Shown: positions 46,568 through 54,125 of the stretch, one piece after another | How the letters are laid out: every line of letters starts with the position of its first letter | Position numbering within the stretch: the first letter of the stretch is position 1 | Assembly: GCF_001183985.1 (NCBI RefSeq) | Contig: NZ_LFZW01000001.1 | Location: 1,333,812-1,397,811 of the forward strand | DNA length: 64,000 nt | Direction: 5' to 3' | Origin: Peribacillus loiseleuriae | GTDB taxonomy: Bacteria; Bacillota; Bacilli; Bacillales; DSM-1321 | Made by a program: the position numbers and the translations under genes | Notes under the pieces: model-generated | Seen by the model: only the letters and a program-made list of their open reading frames with translations | Database searches by the model: none | What the model was told of the DNA's origin: nothing

Positions 46568-47049
46568 CTACACTTGCCGCGCACGCTTAAACAAACTTGG
46601 TAGCTTATTCAAATCAAACGATGACGGTTCCTGTACTTCGGGCGGTAAATCATATGTAGCTAAATGAGTGTGTTTAATTAACTCAACTGACGGACCATAT
46701 GAAATCCGATAAGTCATTCGGTCCTTGCCAACTGGAACGTGGTGTCCACCATCGTCAGGCTCGATATCAACTGTAATCTCCATTATTAAGCCACGGAAGC
46801 CATTTACTCTTCTTGTTTCAATCACTTCAATTAACCATGGAGAGACTTGAGGTGAAAAATCCTTTAAAATCTTCGGATAATAATATTTATTCAAATCTTC
46901 TCTGATATAAGGAGTGAGCATGTTCATAAGCATATCCTGTAACCGAATTTCTTCGGAATCTTGAGCTGGTTTATCTGCTGAAGACAATTTTGTTTGAAAT
47001 AATGTAACAAAACAAGGAAAAGTATAAAAGCGAATAATATCTTTTTCAT
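46568..47049 (-). CDS. DUF3888 protein, frame broken in the signal peptide
   Basis: The body (EEIRLQDMLMNMLTPYIRED, VNGFRGLIMEITVDIEPDDG, VPVGKDRMTYRISYGPSVE) matches DUF3888, small secreted Bacillus proteins of unknown function. The frame upstream of residue ~25 is not a signal peptide. The frame one base off, from ATG 47049, reads MKKILFAFILFLVLLHYFK, a perfect signal peptide. The join lies in a T-rich stretch around 46995-47005, so a single-base shift has separated signal and body. As given the secreted form cannot be made; a GTG at 47071 opens the body frame without a signal. Inside the putative integrated element. Confidence 0.7.
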
Positions 47050-47071
47050 TTTTTTCAATACACCTCTTCAC

Positions 47072-47429
47072 GATTATTCCTCTTCAATTTTATTGTTACC
47101 TTATGGGAAAAACGTATGTGCTTATTAAGCTAACGGAATGCGTTTCTGTGAAAAAGCAAGGACGTTTTTTCATTAGCGGAGCGGGCTTAGTTGCGCTGAG
47201 TTCCAACTAGTCATTATACATAAAAATTTCCAGCAGACATGCCGGTAACTTACATTGATTCAATTAGGGGTAGTGGAAAACATCAGGCGTGTAGGAATAT
47301 TGAAAGGTAGTTATTAAGTAGAATTGCTGTAAGTTTGGATTGTAGTTCTATTAAATTCTTATAGGTTTAGGTAAAATAGAACTAATGGTAATGATATTGA
47401 CTGTTAGGTAATCTAGGGGGTTCTTAACA
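47072..47429. other. Intergenic between DUF3888 and integrase genes
   Basis: 360 bases without a gene or clear structure; divergent promoters for the two neighbours must lie here. Confidence 0.3.
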
Positions 47430-48509
47430 GTGAAAGGCAGTATCAAGAAAGATAAGAAAACAGGCAAGTATTACTATGTAATCGATATGGGTATTGACAC
47501 TTTAACAGGGAAACGAACGCAAAAAAGAAAAAGGGGTTTCAATACTAAGAAGGAAGCGGAACATGCTCTTAGTGAATTTCTAAATGATGTTAGACTGGGT
47601 AACTATGTTGAACCAGATAAAATTACGCTAGGTGATTTCATTCAAGACTGGTTAAAGGAAATGAAATTGAAGGTAGCGGTGAGTACTTATCAAAATTATA
47701 TTAGCTTTAATAAGTGTCATATTAATCCCAGACTAGGTCATTTTAGAATACAAAAAATTGAACCATTGATAGTGCAAAGATTTATTTATGATTTGGTCGA
47801 AGAAACGGTTTTAAGTCCTAATACGATAAAGAAAATAATTGATATGTTGAAGGTTGTTTTTAGAAAAGCGGTTAGCTTAAAGCTTGTTAATGAAAATCCA
47901 GTATTAAATGTGACGTTGCCAAAGAGAAATAATCTTGAAATGACCGCTTGGGATACTGAGCAGGTGGAGTATTTCATACAACACTCAAAGAAGCATCGGT
48001 TTTATACGGTATATTTAATTGCGTTATTAACTGGGATGAGAAAAGGTGAAATAACGGGCTTGCGTTGGAAGGATATTGATTTTGAACAAAAAATCATTTA
48101 TATCAGACAAATTTATGATATCAACGCAAAGCAGTTCAAAGTTGGTGCTAAAACGAGTGCTGGTGTACGTTCTATTCATATTCCTGATGTGTTGATAGAA
48201 CAACTGAAAAAAGAGAGAGTCGTTGTTGTTGGACATAAGCTGAAGCAAGGTCCGAACTTTAATGATTATGATTTAGTAGTTTGTACACACTATGGTAATC
48301 CGCTCGATTCTGCTACTCTTTCCAAACGACTTAAAGCCCAATCGATAAAGCTAGAGTTACCTACAATCCGTTTTCATGATTTAAGACATACACATGTTAC
48401 GATGCTAATCAAACAAAATGTCAATGTAAAGGTCATCTCTGAGCGAGTTGGACATACATCGATTCAAATTACATTCGATAAATATAGCCACGTGCTTCCT
48501 AGTATGTAG
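47430..48509 (+). CDS. Tyrosine recombinase/integrase, C-terminus cut by a TAG
   Basis: A 359-residue phage/ICE-type integrase. The N-terminal arm-binding domain (GSIKKDKKTGKYYYVIDMG) is followed by the SAM-like core-binding domain (about 65-165). The catalytic domain has Arg204 (TGMRKGEI), His316 and Arg319 (HDLRHTH), the GHTSI histidine and nucleophile Tyr352 (DKYSH). Codon 360 is TAG. The same frame goes on for 16 codons (KHVADELDKLFKVKEM) to TGA at 48558, the normal tail of such integrases, so the stop probably replaces a CAG. All catalytic residues precede the stop. GTG start. It sits next to the right att copy. Confidence 0.88.
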   Translation: MKGSIKKDKKTGKYYYVIDMGIDTLTGKRTQKRKRGFNTKKEAEHALSEFLNDVRLGNYVEPDKITLGDFIQDWLKEMKLKVAVSTYQNYISFNKCHINPRLGHFRIQKIEPLIVQRFIYDLVEETVLSPNTIKKIIDMLKVVFRKAVSLKLVNENPVLNVTLPKRNNLEMTAWDTEQVEYFIQHSKKHRFYTVYLIALLTGMRKGEITGLRWKDIDFEQKIIYIRQIYDINAKQFKVGAKTSAGVRSIHIPDVLIEQLKKERVVVVGHKLKQGPNFNDYDLVVCTHYGNPLDSATLSKRLKAQSIKLELPTIRFHDLRHTHVTMLIKQNVNVKVISERVGHTSIQITFDKYSHVLPSM

Positions 48510-48608
48510 AAACACGTGGCTGATGAATTAGATAAATTGTTTAAAGTTAAAGAAATGTGACCACTCAAGGTTTTAGACCTTAGAAAAGCCTCTATATCAA
48601 CGTTTCAA

Positions 48609-49841
48609 TCAAATAGCCCAATCCCCATTACGGAAGACAGGTTCGCTAGTTCCGTCTGCTTTGATGCCGTCGATGTTCATTTTGTCAGAGCCAATCATGA
48701 AGTCAACATGGGTAAGACTGTGGTTCAATCCGTTCTCTGCAAGTTCTTCTTGAGACATTTGCTTGCCACCTTCGATACAGAATGCATAGGAGCTTCCAAT
48801 CGCTAAATGGTTAGAAGCATTTTCATCGAATAATGTATTGAAGAAAAGAACATTTGATTGTGAAATCGGTGAATTGAATGGAACAAGAGCCACTTCTCCG
48901 AGATAATGAGATCCTTCGTCTGTTTCTACTAATTTCTTCAAGATTTCTTCTCCTTGTTCCGCTTTTACTTCAATAATTCTGCCTTCTTTGAACGTAACGC
49001 TGAAGTTGTCGATGATATTTCCGCCATAGCTTAGTGGTTTCGTACTTGCGACTGTTCCGTTGACACCTGTTTTAAAGGGGACCGTGAACACTTCTTCAGT
49101 TGGCATATTCGCCATAAATTCATGTCCTTTTTCGTTGGTGCTACCAGCACCTACCCAAAGATGAGCTTTGGGTAGTTCAATCGTCAAGTCTGTACCAGGT
49201 GCGGTGTAATGTAGTTTTTGGTACCGTTTTTCATTTAAATAATCGACTTTTTCATGAAGGGTTCCATCATGATTTTTCCAAGCTTCGATTGGGCTTTCAA
49301 CATCCGCACGTGTTGCTTTAAAAATAGCATCCCATAGTTTATGTATACGGTTTTCCTCAGCTTCATCAGGGAATACTTTATCTGCCCAAGCTTGTGAAGG
49401 TACAGCGACAATAGACCAGCTGACTTTATCGGATTGCATATATTGACGCCATTTTTGTAAAGCGGTACCTGAAGCTTTTTGAGCATTGGCAATTCGCTCA
49501 GGATCAATTCCTTTTAAAAGATCAGGACTTGAAGAAATGACTGAAAGGTAAGCTGCACCATTTTCAGCAAGTTCAATCGTTTCTTGTGCTCGCCAATGCG
49601 GATATTCCATGAACACTTTATCTGGTGCTAGCTCATATTTCGTACGGTTAATAGCATCGTCATTCCAGTTTACGATCACGTTGTATGCCCCAGCTTCATA
49701 GGCTTTTTTTACAATAAGGCGAACTAGCTCAGCTCCTTCTAATGTCGTATTCACGACTAGAGTTTGACCTGGTTGGACGTTTACGCCTACTTTAACAGCA
49801 AGTTCCGCATAATTTTCTAATTTCAGTTGAAAGTCATTCAT
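48609..49841 (-). CDS. Aminopeptidase, M29 family (AmpS/PepS type)
   Basis: A cytoplasmic metallo-aminopeptidase of 410 residues. N-terminal MNDFQLKLENYAELAVKVGV and GQTLVVNTTLEGAELVRL, the metal-site region YLGEVALVPFNSPISQSNVLFFNTLFDENASNHLAIG, and HVDFMIGSDKMNIDG with the late metal ligands are typical of family M29. The ATG at 49841 follows GAGGAG by 9 bases. The last codons lie in the putative att core, so the natural end of the gene was replaced by element DNA (…GDWAI instead of …GDWAF). Confidence 0.92.
   Translation of the reverse strand: MNDFQLKLENYAELAVKVGVNVQPGQTLVVNTTLEGAELVRLIVKKAYEAGAYNVIVNWNDDAINRTKYELAPDKVFMEYPHWRAQETIELAENGAAYLSVISSSPDLLKGIDPERIANAQKASGTALQKWRQYMQSDKVSWSIVAVPSQAWADKVFPDEAEENRIHKLWDAIFKATRADVESPIEAWKNHDGTLHEKVDYLNEKRYQKLHYTAPGTDLTIELPKAHLWVGAGSTNEKGHEFMANMPTEEVFTVPFKTGVNGTVASTKPLSYGGNIIDNFSVTFKEGRIIEVKAEQGEEILKKLVETDEGSHYLGEVALVPFNSPISQSNVLFFNTLFDENASNHLAIGSSYAFCIEGGKQMSQEELAENGLNHSLTHVDFMIGSDKMNIDGIKADGTSEPVFRNGDWAI
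48616..48636. repeat. Putative attR: 21-bp core inside the aminopeptidase gene end
   Basis: Direct copy of 43894-43914. Similarity stops sharply at both ends (position 43915/48637 differs, as does 43893/48615). Confidence 0.75.
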
Positions 49842-50011
49842 CAATATACACTCCTCATATTAATTCTTTAAAGATATTTTTTAATTCGGTTTAACAGGCT
49901 GTAATACCTCCAATACTGGAAGGTTCACATTATAAAAATCTTCCTTTATATTGTATCGATTGTTCATAAAAAAAGAAACTTTTTGTGATAGATATCTAAT
50001 GAAAATGGGGT

Positions 50012-50049
50012 GAAAAAAGCCTGCTCCATTTTAAAATAGGAACAGGCTT
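50012..50049 (-). terminator. Terminator of the peptide transporter gene
   Basis: AAGCCTG..TCC pairs with GGA..CAGGCTT; the T run (TTTTTT) follows on the minus strand. Confidence 0.8.
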
Positions 50050-50115
50050 CTTCATCATTTTAGTTTTAGAGTAGACGCTCATGGATGTTCTTGGAGGAGT
50101 GATAAACTCCTGCAC

Positions 50116-51609
50116 TTATCGAACGCCTTTCATTTGCCGTTGAATGATAGGAGAGACAAGGAACAAAATAACTCCTAGTACAATGGAAATACCGCCGATA
50201 ACCCCGAAATAAAGAATTTCTGTTTTCTCCGTATACAATTTAACAACTTGAGCATTAATGGCCTGTGCTGAAGCATTGGTCAGGAACCAGAGGCTCATCG
50301 TTTGTGCTGAGAAAGCGGCAGGCGCTAACTTCGTAGTGGCTGACATTCCAACTGGAGATAAGCATAATTCCCCAAGTACAACCAAGAAGAAGCTAAGAAC
50401 AAGCCATAGTGGATTCGCAAGACTTTCGGCACCATTTAAGTATGCAGGGAAAATCATGACAATAAAGGATAGACCGGCGAATAACAATCCGAGTGAAAAT
50501 TTCTTCGGTGTAGAAGGCTGACGATCACCTAAACGAACCCAAATCCAAGCGAATACGGGCGCAAGGAAAACGATGAATAATGGATTAAGCGATTGGAACC
50601 AAGATGATTGTAGTTTGATTCCTGCAAATTCCAGTTGTGTTCGATCGTTTGCGTAAGTGGCTAATATATTTGATCCTTGTTCCTGAATTGCCCAAAACAT
50701 CATTGCTGCAATAAATAATGGGATATAAGCAAGTAATCGAGAACGCTCATCCGAGTTCGTTTTCGGACTACGATACATAAAAATGAAAAACGCAGCTGGA
50801 ATAATAATTCCTAATATACTCACTAGGAGTATAAAACGATCAATGGTTAAGTAACCTGTAACAATTCCGATGGATCCAAGAATGACGATGATTACTACAC
50901 CGAGCCCGATTGAACCGAATACTTTGAATCGATCTTCTTTCGCAAGTGGGTTCGGTACATGTTGACCAGCAAGACCAAGATTTTTCTTTCTGGTAACGAG
51001 ATAGACGATCAGTCCGAGAAACATCCCAACCGCTGCAATACCGAAACCGAGATGGAAATTATATGTTTGTCCAATTGTTCCGACAATTAACGGTGCAAGA
51101 AAACCACCGAGATTTATCCCCATGTAATAAATGCTAAAGCCTGAATCCCGGCGTATATCATTATCGCTGTATAAATCGCCAACAACACTAGATACATTCG
51201 GTTTTAGGAGACCAGTCCCAATAATGATAAAGGCCATCGATACAAATAATGCTGTAGCACTGCCAGGGAATGATAAGATAATATGGCCAAACATGATTAA
51301 AATACCGCCATAAAAAACCGTTCTAGCAGTCCCTAATAAGCGATCGGCAATCCATCCACCAATAATACCAGACATATACACCAATGAACCGTAGATGGCC
51401 ATGATGGAGTTAGCAGTAGTACGATCAAGACCAAGTCCACCTTGGGTTACTTCATAGTACATGTAGAAAATTAGGATGGCTCTCATGCCATAGTAAGAAA
51501 ATCGTTCCCAAAACTCTGTGAAAAAGAGAGTGAATAACCCTCGAGGATGTCCAAAGAAACCGGTTTGGGGAACACTCCGGATTACCTCATCCTTGTCTTT
51601 ACTATTCAT
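50116..51609 (-). CDS. dtpT: Di-/tripeptide:proton symporter, POT family
   Basis: A 497-residue transporter with about 14 helices. The N-terminal EFWERFSYYGMRAILIFY is the ExxERFxYYG proton-coupling motif of the POT/PTR2 family, and GGWIADRLLGTARTVFYGGI is the next family signature. Imports small peptides, whose cleavage by the neighbouring aminopeptidase would fit. GGGGGGAG ribosome site; single gene. Confidence 0.93.
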   Translation of the reverse strand: MNSKDKDEVIRSVPQTGFFGHPRGLFTLFFTEFWERFSYYGMRAILIFYMYYEVTQGGLGLDRTTANSIMAIYGSLVYMSGIIGGWIADRLLGTARTVFYGGILIMFGHIILSFPGSATALFVSMAFIIIGTGLLKPNVSSVVGDLYSDNDIRRDSGFSIYYMGINLGGFLAPLIVGTIGQTYNFHLGFGIAAVGMFLGLIVYLVTRKKNLGLAGQHVPNPLAKEDRFKVFGSIGLGVVIIVILGSIGIVTGYLTIDRFILLVSILGIIIPAAFFIFMYRSPKTNSDERSRLLAYIPLFIAAMMFWAIQEQGSNILATYANDRTQLEFAGIKLQSSWFQSLNPLFIVFLAPVFAWIWVRLGDRQPSTPKKFSLGLLFAGLSFIVMIFPAYLNGAESLANPLWLVLSFFLVVLGELCLSPVGMSATTKLAPAAFSAQTMSLWFLTNASAQAINAQVVKLYTEKTEILYFGVIGGISIVLGVILFLVSPIIQRQMKGVR

Positions 51610-51857
51610 TAATAAACTCCCCCCAATATGGGTTTACTGCATGCTTACATCTTGAAAACAAAATAAAGTAGCTCCCGATTATCAATTAATGGAGCCTTTT
51701 GAACATACAGTTATTTTTTTGACTAAAAAATAGTCTACGTATTAATATACACTCTTTTAAAAAAAATTAAACACTTTTGCCGATATTTCTATATTAATAT
51801 AAAGTTATTATCGTTTTATAATGGAGTCATGTAAGGGTTTTAGGAGGCGGGATAACA
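51610..51857. other. Intergenic left of the small ORF
   Basis: AT-rich; holds the promoter of the transporter gene on the minus strand and TATAAT (51817-51822) on the + strand ahead of the small ORF. Confidence 0.3.
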
Positions 51858-51980
51858 ATGTTTTTATATGAAAAAATGGAGTATTTTAAAAGGGATGTGT
51901 TATTATTTTTTTTGTATTATTATGGTAGAAAAATAAAACATTATCTTAATATTGAATCAATCAAAAAAAGAATGAGGTAA
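51858..51980 (+). CDS. Possible 40-residue small protein
   Basis: An ATG frame of 40 codons behind a near-perfect site (AGGAGGCGG, 6 bases before the ATG). The product is hydrophobic-aromatic then basic (RDVLLFFLYYYGRKIKHYLN). A TATAAT box lies 36 bases upstream of the start. Its 3' end overlaps the left arm of a long hairpin. No homologue recognised; real expression is uncertain. Confidence 0.35.
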   Translation: MFLYEKMEYFKRDVLLFFLYYYGRKIKHYLNIESIKKRMR

Positions 51981-52068
51981 TAGGATCAAGCTTCAAAAAC
52001 AATCGATTAATGGGGTTTATAAATCATTATCGATTGTTTTTGAAGAAGTTTGTCCGATTACTCATTCT
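51969..52068 (-). terminator. Very long hairpin, terminator of the aldehyde dehydrogenase gene
   Basis: Two arms of about 40 bases. The inner 17 are perfect (CTTCAAAAACAATCGAT with ATCGATTGTTTTTGAAG) and the outer part is nearly so (AGAATGAG..TAAT with ATTACTCATTCT). On the minus strand it ends in TTTTTTT and starts 19 bases after the aldehyde dehydrogenase stop. Confidence 0.8.
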
Positions 52069-52086
52069 CTAAATATATACACTTAT

Positions 52087-53574
52087 TTACTTATCGAGGT
52101 TTACCCATACACTTTTTACTTCTGTATAATTACTTAAAGCATAGGAGCCCATTTCACGGCCCATGCCGGATTGCTTGTATCCGCCAAATGGAGAAGCGGC
52201 ATCAAATGCATTGTAACAGTTGACCCAAACAGTTCCAGCACGTAACTTACTTGCTACGTAATGGGCATTTGCAATATCACGAGTCCATAGTCCTGCTGCC
52301 AGTCCATATTCACTAGCATTTGCACGGTTAATTACATCATCCAGATCTTCATAAGGCATAGCTGCAATCACTGGACCGAAGATTTCCTCTTTAGCAATGG
52401 CCATGTCATCTTGCACGGAGGCGAAGATAGTTGGGGATACAAAATACCCATCATCCTGGGGCTTACTGCCGCCAATAAGCACCTCTGCTCCTTCGTTTAA
52501 CCCTTTTTCAATATATCCAAGCACACGATCTTGTTGTACTTGAGAAACAAGAGGTCCGATTTGTGTATTCGGATCCAGACCTATACCTTGTTTAATGTTT
52601 TTAGCATGAGAGACCATGTCAGCAACGACATTATCATAATGCTTCTTCTGAATAAATACTCTTGAACCTGCACAGCAAACTTGACCTTGATTAAACATTA
52701 CACCATTCAGTGCGCCTGGAATTGCTTTTTGGAAGTCAGCATCTGGAAGGATAATATTTGGCGATTTTCCTCCAAGTTCAAGTGTAACGCGTTTCAATGA
52801 ATAGGAGGCAGATCTCATAATTAATTTACCGACCGCAGTTGATCCTGTGAATGCAATTTTATCAACAAGAGGATGGTCAACTAGTGCTTGTCCAGCCGTT
52901 TCACCGAATCCAGGTACAATGTTGATTACGCCATCTGGGAATCCTGCTTCATCAATTAACTCTGCTAAATAGATAGCTGAAAGGGGAGTTTGTTCGGCTG
53001 GCTTTAATATGATTGTACATCCAGTAGCTAGTGCTGCACCTAGTTTCCACATTGCCATAAGCAGAGGGAAGTTCCAAGGAATAATCTGGCCTACGACACC
53101 GACTGCTTCGTGGCGGGTGTAGTTGAAATAATTTCCGTTAACTGGAATGGTTTGACCAACGATCTTCGTTGTCCAGCCAGCATAATAGCGCATATGTTCA
53201 ATGGCGAGAGGGATGTCCGCGTTTGACGTTTCGCTAATTGGTTTTCCGTTATCTAACGTTTCTAATTGTGCTAATTCAAGTTTGTTTTCTTCCATTAAAT
53301 CAGCTAGCTTGTACATGAGTCTGCTTCTTGTGGCTGTACTCATACGTGACCAAGGACCACTATCGAATGCATTTCGGGCTGCTTTAACAGCTAGATTGAT
53401 GTCTTCTTTGTCAGCTTCATACACATCAGCCAATTTCTCGCCTGTAGCAGGGTTTGGGGTTGAAAATGTTTTTTTGGATACACTTTCAACGAACTCCCCA
53501 TTAATATAAAGCTTTTTCGGACTTTGTAAGAACTTTTGCAATTTTTTACTGATTTCTAGCGTAAGATTTGGCAT
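52087..53574 (-). CDS. NAD-dependent aldehyde dehydrogenase (DhaS-like)
   Basis: A 495-residue class 1/2 aldehyde dehydrogenase. KLYINGEFVESVSKKTFSTP opens the fold, IIPWNFPLLMAMWKLGAALATG is the coenzyme strand, LELGGKSPNII has the general base Glu, and FNQGQVCCAGSR the nucleophile Cys. Length and pattern fit Bacillus DhaS; the natural aldehyde is unknown. The ATG at 53574 is preceded by AAGGAGGG by 7 bases. The longer in-frame extension upstream to 53664 has no site and a non-family sequence. Confidence 0.9.
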   Translation of the reverse strand: MPNLTLEISKKLQKFLQSPKKLYINGEFVESVSKKTFSTPNPATGEKLADVYEADKEDINLAVKAARNAFDSGPWSRMSTATRSRLMYKLADLMEENKLELAQLETLDNGKPISETSNADIPLAIEHMRYYAGWTTKIVGQTIPVNGNYFNYTRHEAVGVVGQIIPWNFPLLMAMWKLGAALATGCTIILKPAEQTPLSAIYLAELIDEAGFPDGVINIVPGFGETAGQALVDHPLVDKIAFTGSTAVGKLIMRSASYSLKRVTLELGGKSPNIILPDADFQKAIPGALNGVMFNQGQVCCAGSRVFIQKKHYDNVVADMVSHAKNIKQGIGLDPNTQIGPLVSQVQQDRVLGYIEKGLNEGAEVLIGGSKPQDDGYFVSPTIFASVQDDMAIAKEEIFGPVIAAMPYEDLDDVINRANASEYGLAAGLWTRDIANAHYVASKLRAGTVWVNCYNAFDAASPFGGYKQSGMGREMGSYALSNYTEVKSVWVNLDK

Positions 53575-54125
53575 GAATACCCTCCTTGAATGATTAGTCG
53601 GTATTTTGCAAATCATGATGTAATGGAAAACGTATATTTTGAAGGCTTCTTCAAAACCCGTCAATGCAATAATACTGTAAATTGACAGGACTTTAAATCA
53701 GAAAATTTTGACAAATAACTATGAGAAAATCAATTAAACTACAAATTAATGGAATACTAATGATGAATAGTGTTACCTATCGCTGATTTTTGTTGAAATA
53801 TACATAAAAAATATGGAAAGGAGTAATTGCGGGTTATCAACTATGTGGGAGGTGGGGAAATCCATAAAAAAACACAGCTATTGTATACGTAAACAGCTGA
53901 TGTTATACTAATAAAGTCTATTATTAAAAATGTATGATTAAATTATAATTATCCTAATTTAATCATACATGAGATATAGATGATTGTCAATAGGTTGTAT
54001 GAAATTCAAAGTTTTTTAGGAGCTAGCGGAAGTAGCAAACCCTTCAAGGCTAGAGCTAAGCAAGGAATATGCTATGCCTGAGGTCGAACAAGGTGCTTGA
54101 ACTTTACTTAATATGGAGGGGTACT
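53575..54125. other. Intergenic, no gene
   Basis: 550 bases between divergent genes. No gene, RNA class or terminator recognised; AT-rich, must hold both promoters. The last bases carry GGAGGGG for helD. Confidence 0.35.

Larger units (their letters stand above)
43894..48636. mobile_element. Decayed integrative element in the 3' end of an aminopeptidase gene
   Basis: About 4.7 kb bounded by the 21-bp direct repeat, with a tyrosine integrase gene ending about 56 bases from the right copy. The aminopeptidase gene crosses the right copy and is completed by element DNA (GDWAI, stop). The other copy carries the alternative end (GDWAF, stop) and an orphan minus-strand terminator. This is what site-specific integration into the 3' end of a gene leaves behind. 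Contents: IS66 fragment, ABC-F gene, DUF3888 gene, integrase with a premature stop. No conjugation or replication genes remain. Confidence 0.65.

Noticed and set aside
53575..53664. Upstream extension of the aldehyde dehydrogenase
   Set aside because: No ribosome site and sequence unlike the family; ATG 53574 has AAGGAGGG.
54069..54125. Upstream start for helD giving 19 extra residues
   Set aside because: The extension has no ribosome site, while ATG 54126 has GGAGGGG at good distance and matches the family N-terminus.
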